Below, piece by piece: positions 30,997-42,900 of a stretch of 64,000 nucleotides of DNA. Numbering within the stretch: position 1 is the first letter of the stretch; every line of letters begins with the position of its first letter. Under the pieces are notes generated by a model. That model saw only the letters and a program-made list of their open reading frames with translations, was not told the origin of the DNA and ran no database searches. Source of the stretch: Diphasiastrum complanatum (taxonomy: Eukaryota > Streptophyta > Lycopodiopsida > Lycopodiales > Lycopodiaceae); NCBI GenBank assembly GCA_029204225.1, contig CM055114.1:13268144-13332143 (forward strand), written 5' to 3'. A program made the position numbers and the translations under genes.

Positions 30997-33900
30997 ATGC
31001 CAGAGCTGCGTAGCGGAGCGCGCACCTCTCAGATTGTCCCATCCACAGCCACCCCTCCGGCTCTTAACGTAGGTGCTCAACCATCAAAGGCCGTGGCTAC
31101 CAGGAGAGCTAGTCAGAGAAATAAGGATCCTGCTGGTGCAGTAAAGGCTCCTGTTACCAGAGGGCGTGCAAGGACACGAGCGGCTGTTGCTAAAGAGACC
31201 GCATTAGGGACTGCACCTGGCGTTGGACGTGCTTCCAGGCAAACCAATCCTCAGCAGCATCTCAGGGTTTCACCACGGAATCGGCAAAGGGGAACTGGTC
31301 GTGGCACGCGACTGCAGGGGCCATCACAAGAACCTTGTTGTGACATAGGCGGCCAAGTGAAAACCGCTGCAAACTTACAGCGGGGCAGTGCAGCAATTGC
31401 TGTAGAGGAGCATCATCAAATGGAGGAGGAGAGTGCAGGTAGGAGTGCGGAAAAGCTGCCTGGAGCCGAAGAGGAAGGCGCTGCTCCACTTCCTGAGCGG
31501 GTATAATTTCACTATAATATTATCATGACATTTTTCGTTTGCTTCTAGTTTTCGCTTGCTATGTTCTCTTCCGATCTTGTTGACCTTATCCTTCGATCAA
31601 AGTGTTACTAGGAATGTGAAAAAGCAATTGTTTATACATTTTGCATTTGTTATGATATATCCAGTTTGGCAGGTTATTGTCTAAACTAATTTAGAACTTG
31701 TAGCGGCAGACATCCGTACTTACACAGTTCCGCAGACATTTATCTTACAATGATACTGAAGTGGTTGTTTAAGATTGCCCTAATGTTTTTGTTGACACTG
31801 TAGGTGCAAGTAGGGGGCTCTCCAATGTACAAAGTAGAGAGGAAGCTTGGCAAAGGAGGTTTTGGCCAAGTTTATGTGGGCCGACGGCTAAGTGCTGGCT
31901 CTGAGCGAACTGGGCCTCAAGCTCTGGAGGTAAAGATGTGCAAGCTTTGCCCAAGTCAATATTACAATCGTACTTACTTGAGCTTCGGGCAACATATTTC
32001 TGAGAATCTGTTCACAAGTATACTGTTCATCAGATAGTTGTCTTGTCTTTTATATAATTATAGTAGATGCAACAAAATTTCTTCTAAGGCACAGGTAGCA
32101 TTTCTGCTTTGTTGTGGAGAGTCTTTGATTGATATTAGATTTGTAAATATTTTGTAGGTTGCCTTAAAATTTGAGCACCGCAGCAGCAAGGGTTGTAATT
32201 ATGGTCCACCATATGAGTGGCAAGTTTACAAGTATGGTCATAAGCTTCTTTCCCAACTAAAGTCCACTTATGTTGCTATCAGTTATAAGATTCAGACATA
32301 GCATTGTCCTTTTTGACTTGCCTGAGTTTCTGGTTTCAATGAGCTGTGATGCAAGTAGTTGCAGTGCTGTATCATTCTTTTTGTTTTGCAAATGCTATGC
32401 AGCACTCTTGGGGGAAGCCATGGTGTCCCGTCGGTCCATTACAAAGGTCGTCAGGGTGATTATTATGTGATGGTAGGTTTTCTGATGTTCATTATACAGG
32501 TTCATAATATACTTTTACTATTTTAAAGTCACTATCTGGGATTACTTTTGGTGAGTGAAGAAAGTTCTTTTATTTGAGTGAGTTGATGACCTCCATTTTG
32601 TTGGAAATAAAGCATGATTCTAATGACTATGGTGGAATTATAATGTAATTCGCACTTGATGTGAAGGTCATGGATATGCTTGGACCAAGCCTGTGGGATG
32701 TATGGAATTCTTCAGGACAAGCGTAAGTTTTTTTTGTCCATGCGTGTCACAGCTAGGCTCAAATTATGAATATTTTCAGGATAAGCAGTTTCTTCAATGC
32801 TTTTGAGGAACTTTTACTCACATCCTTTTATTTGTTGCAGCATGTCTACGGAGATGGTTGCGTGCATTGCTGTGGAGGCTATTTCCATTCTGGAGAAGAT
32901 GCACTCACGCGGGTATGTTAAGTTAATCACTCAATTAGTCACTTGCGTTGTGTTTTAGATGCTCAATGGTGAGACTGACTGCTATTTGTTCTGTGGCTTA
33001 AGGTATGTCCATGGAGATGTAAAGCCTGAAAACTTCCTGTTGGGGCAACCAGGCACACAAGATGATAAGAAGCTTTTCCTTGTGGACTTGGGTCTAGGTG
33101 AGTAGATCTGTTCCTCGACACAGTTTCAGTTGGAGTCGACGGGGGTGACTTGTGGTCTTATTGTGAGCATGGTGAAAAGTGTATTAATGCCACAGGTTAT
33201 GTTGCAGCTTAATTGTGAAATGTACGGTAGCTCTCATTTGTTGCAAATTTACTACTTGCAAGCTGGGGTTGACTACTTGTTCTTTCTTGAATTCAGCGAC
33301 AAAATGGAGGGATGGATCTACCAATCAACATGTAGAATATGATCAAAGACCAGACGTCTTCAGGTACATGTCGGGTTATGAATTAGAACTGACTGGGTTT
33401 GGTATCTGAAGATTTCAATAGCCTTGAGCCGCACATACACAATTTCACAAAGATAAGATCTAGTTACTCGAATAAGTCTAGAGGTTCTTGTATGCAGAGG
33501 CACTGTCCGATATGCGAGTGTTCATGCACATTTAGGGCGCACTGGAAGTAGAAGAGATGACTTGGAGTCTCTTGGATACACACTGGTTTTTCTGCTGAGG
33601 GGTCGGCTTCCTTGGCAAGGGTATCAGGTAAGCGTTATTTGATGATCTGTAGTAGGTTTTGTTTGTAAGATGGCCTGTCCTAGGCTAAGTCAGCTGTTGG
33701 TGCTTCCACCATTGCTTTTGCCTTATTGTTTTTCTTTTTCTGCAAAGTCATTCTATCTGAAAAATTCTGTGTTTATTTACTCAGGGTGACAATAAGGGAT
33801 TTTTAGTATGCAAGAAGAAAATGGCAACGTCACCGGAGATGCTGTGTTGCTTTTGCCCCGTCCCGTTTAAGCACTTTCTTGAGTTTGTTGTCAACATGAA

Positions 33901-36900
33901 GTTTGATGAGGAGCCCAACTATGCAAAATTGATCAGTCTTTTTGACAGCGTTTTGGGTCCTAACCCTGCTGTGCGACCAATAAGCACCGAAGGTGCTCAG
34001 AAGGTATGCTGCTTGTTCTGAATACATCAATACTTATCTACTTCTGAATATGAGTTTCTTTTCTATTTCCGTTACTCTCGAGAATCTGATTTGAAACTTT
34101 GACTAAAGCTAAGGATTCAAACGTAGATAAAGCCTTACTGGCACCATTGCTATCGATGACAGTTTCTCATAGGAATAGGTACATCGACAATGATGATCTG
34201 ATGTGGAACTGAGGGCTTGGCCTGTTATCATTCGAGAATTTGAAACCGTAACATAGTAGCCCACCAATGCACCAAGTCTCAACGGTGTAGAGTACTGCGG
34301 GAGTGACCATAACATCAAAAACACGACACTTATGGGGAGCATCATGAATATATCTCTTGAAGCAAAATCTCTCCAACTTGACAAAGGGGGCATGACCCTT
34401 CCCTAGTCGGGCTGAAGTAGTAGGTCTCATGCTGAAAATAGGTCCCTTGACCAGTACACCCAGGTAAGTATAGGATAAAACCACCCTCAAAGATTGGTCA
34501 TCAATGATAATTTCTTGTCTTTGCATAAAAGCTTTGGAAGTGTTGAAGACCATAACTTTGGTCTTCTTCGAAATGTTCACTCACAATCTCCATCTAGTGT
34601 AGAAAGTATGTAGACTATCAGATGTCTCTTAAGCCCTTGGTCAGTGAGACTAGAGCTACAACATCAAAATAAAAATATATGGCAATCAATATGTCTCCAA
34701 AGCTACAACCTAGACCACTACCACGACCAATATCAACCTTAAGCTATCAAGGTATTGACCAAATAGAGTAGGTGAGAGTGAGCGTAAGCTATCAAGGTAT
34801 TGACCAAATAGAGTAGGTGAGAGTGAGCGTCCTTGTTTCATGCCCACAGTACTCCATACTGGATTTGAATCTCTTGACTCACTCCAAAAACACCCCAGAA
34901 TCTCTCGTAGAGTGCCATCACTACCAATACCGTATTTGTAGAAAAGCCCGAGTCCCATAACCTATGAATAAGTGAGGGCCATTGAATTGAGTTGAAGGCT
35001 TTCCTGAAGTCCACAAAGCAGCAATATACTTTCGCATCTATGCTAGCCTGCTCAATAATAAATTGGAGTGTAATAATAGTGGGGGTAGTGTGCCTTGAAT
35101 CTTGCTCAAAATGATAAGGGTGGGTCGGAACATATAGTATTAGCATCGGTTAAGTCGAAAACTTTGAAGTCATATTATATGTCTCAATTAGTAAGAATGG
35201 AGTGTGGTAGCCTATGGAGGCGAAAAATTTATGATAAGAAGATTTGAGAATGATGAGCAATTATAATAGCGTGAATAAGAATGAAGTTTGCTTGCTTTGA
35301 GAATTGGTCCCACAACCCAACAAGCATCAGGGCCTTGTTTTGTTCGTGAAAGGCCCATACTAGAATTTATGGAAATGTTCATCCATTGTCTATGAGTTGT
35401 AGGCGATGTTTGTAAGAGCCCTTTTGTTTTGCCTGTGGAAATTGTTTTTGGGTGCAAAAGGTACATGATAGGATGAATTGGTGTAGGTCTCACACTCTGC
35501 CAATAATGCTTGGCTTGCCCACCTAGGTTTGATTTTTTGTGATTCCATGGGATGATAGCTTTGGCATATTGATCTTTGAATTTTGGACGTTGGGCATAAG
35601 TATCAAGGATAGAGACAAACCAGTTTGGTACATAGGTGGTAAGGGCATGCATACATAGTAGTAGGAAGACATGCCAAGGCATTGATAGTTGTGTTATTTT
35701 TATTAGGACGATATTTGATATCAAAATGGAAATATAAAGAATTTGGACCTAAGGAAACTAGTGGTTGCTAAGACTGTGCTGGGTGTAGAGATTACGTAAG
35801 GATTGATGGCTTGTAAATAGGTCAAAAGAAACACAATGTAAGTAGCTTTGCCACTTTTTTAAGGCATAGATCATGGCACTGTAGGAAAACAAGAGTCAAG
35901 GCACCAGGATCTAACTATCAATCAATCTCCACAAGAAACAAGAGAGAAGAGGCTGGGTGCCCAACTCTAAGAGAGAGAGAGAAAACAACAATAGAGAGCA
36001 ATACTTAGCCAAAACTGAATAATGTGACAAAATAAGCCACTATGTACTCTACCTAATTACTGGAGTTGGGGCACCCCCAAAGTCAAGATAGGGCCCCTAA
36101 ATCAAATTAGACCCCTAAGGACCCACGAGTCAGTACGTGACCAAAATTGGGTCCAATTGAACTTAAGACAAACTTAAGATGGCCTAAACAACTAAATACC
36201 CATGGTTACACAGATCTCGACCTTTTGGGTCAAAGTAATCTATGGATTAACTCTAGCATAGTCATTCATTTCTAACACCCTCCTTAAATGACAATGCAAA
36301 AACTGAAATCTTCACTACGTAACCACGTGGTATTAAATTTAAAGCTTTGCATAAAGCTTCAAATCTAACTCTAGGCAATGCCTTAGTGAAGAGGTCTGCA
36401 ATATTATCCTCTGTAGGACAATACTCAAGTAAAATGTCGCCATCATAAAGTCTCTCCCGAACAAAGTGATAATGGATCTCGATGTGCTTCGTCCTCGCAT
36501 GAAAAACAGGATTCCGTGCAATGGCAATAACACTCTGACTATTACTCAAGATAAGAGTGGCTGAGGGCTCGCCAAACTTCATGTTAACAAGTAGTCTTCT
36601 CAGCCATAAACACTCCGTTGTGGCTGAAAATATCGCTCTATATTTTGCCTCACTAGAAGTAGTAGTGACAGTGGGCTGCTTTTTACTTGACCACGAAATT
36701 GCAGAATTTTCATAGAAAAAGCAATGTCCACTTGTAGAGCGTCTAGTATGTTGATCTCCACCCCAATCCGAGTCACTAAAACCAACCAAACATGCATCAT
36801 CACAAGCAGGAAAAACCAGTCCATGACTTCTTGTTCCTTGAAGATATCGAAAGATCCTCTTCAATGCTTTCCAATGTGATGTCATCGGGGCATGCATGAA

Positions 36901-39900
36901 TTGACTCATGAGAGACACAATAAGAAATGTCCGGTCTTGAATCACATAGGTAAATGAGACAACCAATAGCTTGACAATATAAAGTAGTATCAAATGATTC
37001 ACCATCACCTTGACTACTTAATTTCAGCCCTATCTCCATAGGTGTAACAACCAGCTTGCAATCTTCCATCTTGAATCGCTTCAAAATCTGTCCAATGTAG
37101 CGTTCTTGAGAGATGAAAATTCCAGCCCCTTGTACAAATTCAAGACCAAGATAAAAGTGCAACAGGGCTAAATCTGAGGTTTCAAAAACCATACCAAGAT
37201 CAAGTATTACGGCATCAATCTGCTGCTCATTACTTCCCGTAATAATAATATCATCAACATAAAGCAAACTAATGATGATATAATCTGAAGTATGCTTGAC
37301 ATAAAGAGTAGATTCACTAGGACTATTAGTAAACCCTCGATCACAAAAATAGGCATGTATCTTTTGATACCACATCCTCGGGGCTTGCTTCAGTCTATAA
37401 AGTGCCTTCTTGAGAAGACAAACTTTATCTTCTTGGCCTTCAACCAAAAAACCAGCAGGTTGTTAAAGGTACACTTCCTCATTGAGTGATCACCATTGAG
37501 GAATGCTGTCTTTATGTCAAGTTGTCGCAAACGCCAACCAAAATGTGCAGCCAAAGAGGTTACTACCACCCTCACGGTAGTCATCTGAGCAGTAGGAGAA
37601 AAAGTCTCCTCATAATCAATCCCCTTTTGCTGAGCATAGCCTTTGGCAACAAGCCTTGCCTTGTACCTTTCAATGGTACCATCTGCCTTATACTTGATTT
37701 TGTATACCCATTTAGAACCAATTGCCTTCTTCCCATGAGGAAGATCAACAAGAACCCAAATCTGGTTCTTCATGAGTGAGTCATACTCATCTTGCATCGC
37801 ATCCTCCCAACATTTTACTCCCTTGGCCTGCTCATAGAAAACAGGTTCTTCCGCAACATCTCCATGAGATGTAAGAGCAAAATCTGAAAAATCAGCATAG
37901 TCCATTGATTATTTTGTAGAGCCGCGTGTCTTTCCATTGTAAAATGAACTTACTTTGATGTCCCGCAAAGTCGATAACAGCCACCGTGTGACTGTTATAG
38001 GTTGTCCAATAGCCATGTCTCTTCTTACAATTTGCCGTCCAAGATCTTCCGACACCACACTTGGCTGTCCAAGATTTTCCAAAATTGGTCCTTGCTGTCC
38101 AACAATTCCTGCAGGCTGATTATGAGCAACAATGGGCGGTTCTTGATGAACATTAGGCTCTAAACTTGATGAGTGTTGGGCAGTTCGAGACTGGTTGATT
38201 GCTGCCCCTTATCTCCAGAAACAAAAGATTGTACCAAATCTGGAAAAACTTCAACATTCACACTATGTGGGCTGTCCCCCTTCAAGATATGAGTTGGGGC
38301 CACATCTAATGAATTCTTTTCATCAAAATGCACATCACGACTAACAATAATCTTGTTAGTGCTCAAATTGAACAGCCTATAGCCTTTGCTTTCGCTACTA
38401 TAGCCAACAAAAATGCATTTATCTCCTTTATCCTCAAGCTTTGTACGAAGTTTATCCGGAACAAAAGCATAAGCCGTACAACCAAAAATGCGAAAGTGAG
38501 AGATTGAAGGCTTCTTTCCATACCAAACTTCATAAGGAGTCAATACTTTCAAAGCTTCAGTAGGACAACGATTGCTTATGTATGTTGCCGTTATAACCGC
38601 TTCAGCCCAAAACTTGTGAGGCAGTCCCTTTGCTTTGAGCATGCAACGGGCCATCTCCAGAAGTGTGCGATTCTTTCGCTCGACAACACCATTTTCTTGA
38701 GGCGTATAGGGAGTTGTCATTTGATGTAGAATTCCCTTCTCTCGAAGAAATGCACCAAACGTATTCTTAATGTATTTCCCTCCTCGATTGGTGCGTAGGG
38801 TCTTCAAAGAATGCCCAAACTGATTTTCCGCCATCGCTAGAAAATCTTTGAAACGTTGAAAAACTTCCATGTAAAACGGGAAAAGTCATCAATAAAAGTC
38901 ACAAAAGAGATAAGGGATTCGGTCCTCATTGGACCACAAACATCACTATGAACCAAATCAAATTTATCACGAACCCATATAGTTCCATCAATTGGAAAAG
39001 GTTTCCTTTGAAACTTTCCAAGTATGCACCCCTCGCATACATGCCCTTTCGGCTGCTCAATAGTAGGAAAATCTTCTACCATATTAGATGTCTTCAACTT
39101 CTTGAAACTTGCAAAGTTAAGATGTCCAAACCTTGCGTGCCACAATTCAGCCAACTCCAACAATTGTGATGTAGAAGCAACGAGACATATAGAGGGAATT
39201 CGTCGCTCGTAGGTATCCATAATGAATGAGCCAGCATGCATTTTTCCCGAAACAATAATCAAGAGTGGTCTTTTAGGATCCTTGACAAGACACTTATCTT
39301 CTTTGAACTCAACAACAAGTCCTTGCTTCCACATAGTTGAAACCGAAATAAGATTCTTCTTGATTCCCGGAACATAAAGCACATTCTTAATGTACTTTTC
39401 TTCACCATTAGGCAAAATGATGGCTACAATTCCAATTCCATGAATAGAATAAGATGCATTATTCGCACATTTTACCTTACTTCCATTTTGCACTTTCACT
39501 AATTTAGTGAATGCTTCTTTGCGAAAAGTCATATGACGAGTAGCACCACTATCAATCACCCACTCAATGGGCTGAAAATCAGCAACTTGCAAAACAGAAC
39601 CTGAATTCCTCACAAATGTAGAAATACTAGTAGAAGCCATATTAGACACAAAAGCATAGTCTTGGTTGAAGAGATCACCACTAGCTTCAAGCTCTTGCTC
39701 CAAAGTAGCAAGTGAAGCACTAGTATCAATTCCTTTACTCTCCTCTTTCGCAAGCTTCTTCTTGATGAAGTGCCCATACTTCTTGCAATAATGGCACTTC
39801 CCTTTCTTCTTTTGAGTGTTGACATCTTGACCTCCAATGGGCTTATGCTCATCCTTGGAAGGAGGCTTCCCCTTTCCTTTTGACTTGCCTTTGCCCTTGC

Positions 39901-42900
39901 CTTTCGTGAAGAAGGCTTGATATTGTTGAGTGCCACCCACAAAATTTTGCCTCGTTTGCTCCTCTTGAAGAAGCAGCCCAACAAATTCATCAAAGGAGAG
40001 TTGATGCCCCCGAAGAGAGATACTCAAAGATGAAACAAATGGAAGATAAGAATTAGGTAATGAGTTGAGAGTAATGGAAACAAATTGAGCATCCTCAATT
40101 ATCTCATCAATATTGAGAAGCTCCTCATGAAGATCCTTGATCTTCGTCAAGTGATTGGTCACTACATCCCGTTCTTGCATCTTCAACAAAGAAAGCTGAT
40201 TTCTGAGATACACCACTCTTGCTGGATTTTTGACTCTATACATCGTATAAAGTGTATCCCACGCACTATTAGATGTCTTACAAGACCTAATATGAGGTAA
40301 GATAGATCTTTTCACAGCAAGAGCAACCATAGAATGTGCTTGTGCATCCTTTCTATCCCACTTCTTTTGTTCTTTCGAAGATGGAGAAGATGATGATGAT
40401 GATCCACGAGGTGTAGGAGGTGTCAAGGACGGAGGTATTTCTTCAAAACCATTGACCAATTCCCACAGCCCTTTCGTTATGAGAAGATTCTTTATCATGT
40501 AACTCCACAAGGAGTAGTTTGTGCCATCCAACCGATCTTCACTAAACAAAGAACCGATAGCTTCCGATGCTTTAGCCATTACCTCCAACAGAATTTCAGC
40601 TTGTAGTAGATAGGAAAGAGAGTCTTTGCACAACCAAATCTACTCAAAAATTTGCAGCAAACAAAGAGCTAAAAGTAGGAGCACAAGATGTCTTTCAATC
40701 TGCAACCAAAGTGCCCAAAAGATAATGGATAGATGGCTGTCTTTCTGCACAAAAAAACCAGCTTCTTGAAAATCAGGTTAGCTTCGATTGAAGCCTATAC
40801 TGAAACCCAATTAAGAAGCCAAATGGTGTGATCAACACACACTCCAATAGGGCTATTGAAAGCACCCTATTGCTTGCTGAGAATCTGCAAATTTCCAGCC
40901 AGAAGTTGACCTACTTCTGAATAGGGTTTGCTGAATTTTGGGCGCCCTCCTTCACAAATGCAAATCAGAGAACAAAAACAGCAAGATAAGGAGACACCAC
41001 AAACAAAAATTAGAAGCAGATTTTTGGGCGCCCTCCAAACAAAACTTGCTGAAAATTGATTGCATAAAAATCAGATTTGAGTTTCTGATTTTTGGGTGCC
41101 ACAAATTGCTCCTCCAAGATCTCTGATGGGCGCCCTGCTTCAACCTGAAAAGAGACAAAAAAGCTGATCCAAACTCCACTTAAAAAGATCAGCAGGATGC
41201 TGAAATTTCACAGCAAAAAGCAAAGAAGCTCCTCTTCTGGTAAGGCGCCAGCATACAAGATTGCCGCTAATCCGGTAGCTCTAATACCATGTAGGAAAAC
41301 AAGAGTCAAGGCACCAGGATCTAACTATCAATCAATCTCCACAGGAAACAAGAGGCTGGGCGCCCAACTCTAAGAGACAATTGGTAAGCTTTTTCTCTAT
41401 CGGAATAGCAAACAAAGTACATATTTCAGAGTCATCATCAAGCTTCTTTCTTAAATCTTCAAGGACATGTGAATAAGCATCACATGCAAAGATCCTCAAG
41501 TGGGCAACAGTTGGTTTGCTGCCCAAAAAACATCTTCTTGGATGTTTTGTCCTCCAAGGTTTCTTTTTTTTTGTAGATAGACCACAGTTTGGACTACCTT
41601 AATCCCCCAAAATATGAGTAGACTAGCAACTTTTAACTTGCTATGAGTAGATTTGGTGATTCTTCTATTCTTCCTTTCCAATACATCGTTTTGTTTTGCA
41701 TTAGCTTGTCTTTGACAAAGTATCAACTTTGCTGGATTTACTTTCACTCTCATGTAAGTCATTTTTTTCACAATCGTTCCTACCGTTATGTTTATAGTGA
41801 GTCGGTGAACATGATAATGGTCGAGTCTGTGGAGTCACATTGATGCATGTGACATTTACGTCCACGTAAGGTGCATGATCAAGGATGTTTTAAATCTACT
41901 GTGTGTTCTCTATGTTTTGTTGTGCTACACTAGACTCTCCTATGATGCTATCAATAATTTGAATGTTTTTTGAGTGTTGTTGATTAGGTTGGTCAAAAGA
42001 GGGGAAGACTTAATGTTGAAGAAGAAGATGACCAGCCAAAGAAGAAGATTCGCTTGGGAATGCCTGCCACTCAGTGGATTACTGTCTACAATGCTAGACG
42101 ACCCATGAAGCAAAGGTCACTTTTGCTTTTAAGTATTCATATAAAAGTACTCACTTTCATTTGTGTTATGGTTGGTTACTGGTATCAGTTGAATCTTGCT
42201 CCATGTTTTTCAGGTCTTTTGTAGCAAGAGATTTTGGGTCGAACTTAAGGATGATTTTGAAACATGTTTTTAGGTTCCATGTGAACAACTCAATTTCTGG
42301 TGTTCAGTATTTTTCAACTAAAATATTTTTGTGCCAAATGTTCTATTGCACTAATTAGTTTTGTAAGCTTTTTCTTGTAGGTAGGAAGTACACTTGATAG
42401 TTATTCTTTTATGTAGTTTCCTGTTAAGTCCCTTTTCAAACGAGAAGGACCAAATTTTCACTCCTCAGAAGAATGGAATAAATTGGCTGCAATGGAATTT
42501 GGCCAAGATAAATTTTGCAAAAATTGTATGGCGTTATTATATTCTTTAATAGCTTTTGTATATGTGTATAAATACTGGAATCCAATTGTTTGGCTGGTCA
42601 CCTAATTCGATTGTACTAAAGTTTTCAAATTTTTTGACAGAAATCTATTGAGAAAATACTTCAATTTGAAAGCATCTTAACGTACTCAGTACGAGTATGG
42701 AGTTAATAAAACTAAGACATACATAATTCATTTGTTTATGTTGTTGAGAATTTTGAAGTACTTTGATTGCACTGTGCTGCCACTTACTCTGCTTGGATCC
42801 AGGAACTGATTTGATTCAACTATGATTGTTTTTAGGTTTTGATGCTTCGTTTTCTCCAAATTTTAAAATCTCGTCGCATTTTAGTTGTTAAATGTACACA

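Larger units (their letters stand above)
35880..41377 (-). mobile_element. Nearly complete copia element in intron 10
   Basis: Minus-strand order: truncated 5' LTR (41290-41377), primer-binding site (41278-41289), leader (40634-41277), gag-pol (36262-40633), purine tract AAGGAGGG, 3' LTR (35880-36277). Gag starts [19 protein letters not shown] (about 40579). Its zinc knuckle [14 protein letters not shown] lacks the last Cys. Protease [12 protein letters not shown] (39540-39570). GAG-pre-integrase [12 protein letters not shown] and [10 protein letters not shown]. Integrase HSDVCGP, FIDDFSR, then a frame change, and [48 protein letters not shown]. RNase [31 protein letters not shown] handful of frame shifts and stops only. 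The LTR pieces are nearly identical, so insertion is fairly recent. Confidence 0.9.
34004..41987 (+). other. Intron 10 of the kinase gene (7984 bp)
   Basis: GTATGC donor at 34004 and TGATTAG acceptor at 41981-41987, joining ...EGAQK to VGQKRGR in phase 0. It contains a LINE fragment, a nearly complete copia element and a separate copia integrase piece, all antisense to the host gene. Confidence 0.9.

Noticed and set aside
34004-41987. Treating the kinase as two separate genes because of the 8-kb gap
   Set aside because: The exons on both sides join in frame at conserved residues (EGAQK to VGQKRGR), and the gap is filled by antisense transposons with valid splice sites at its ends.
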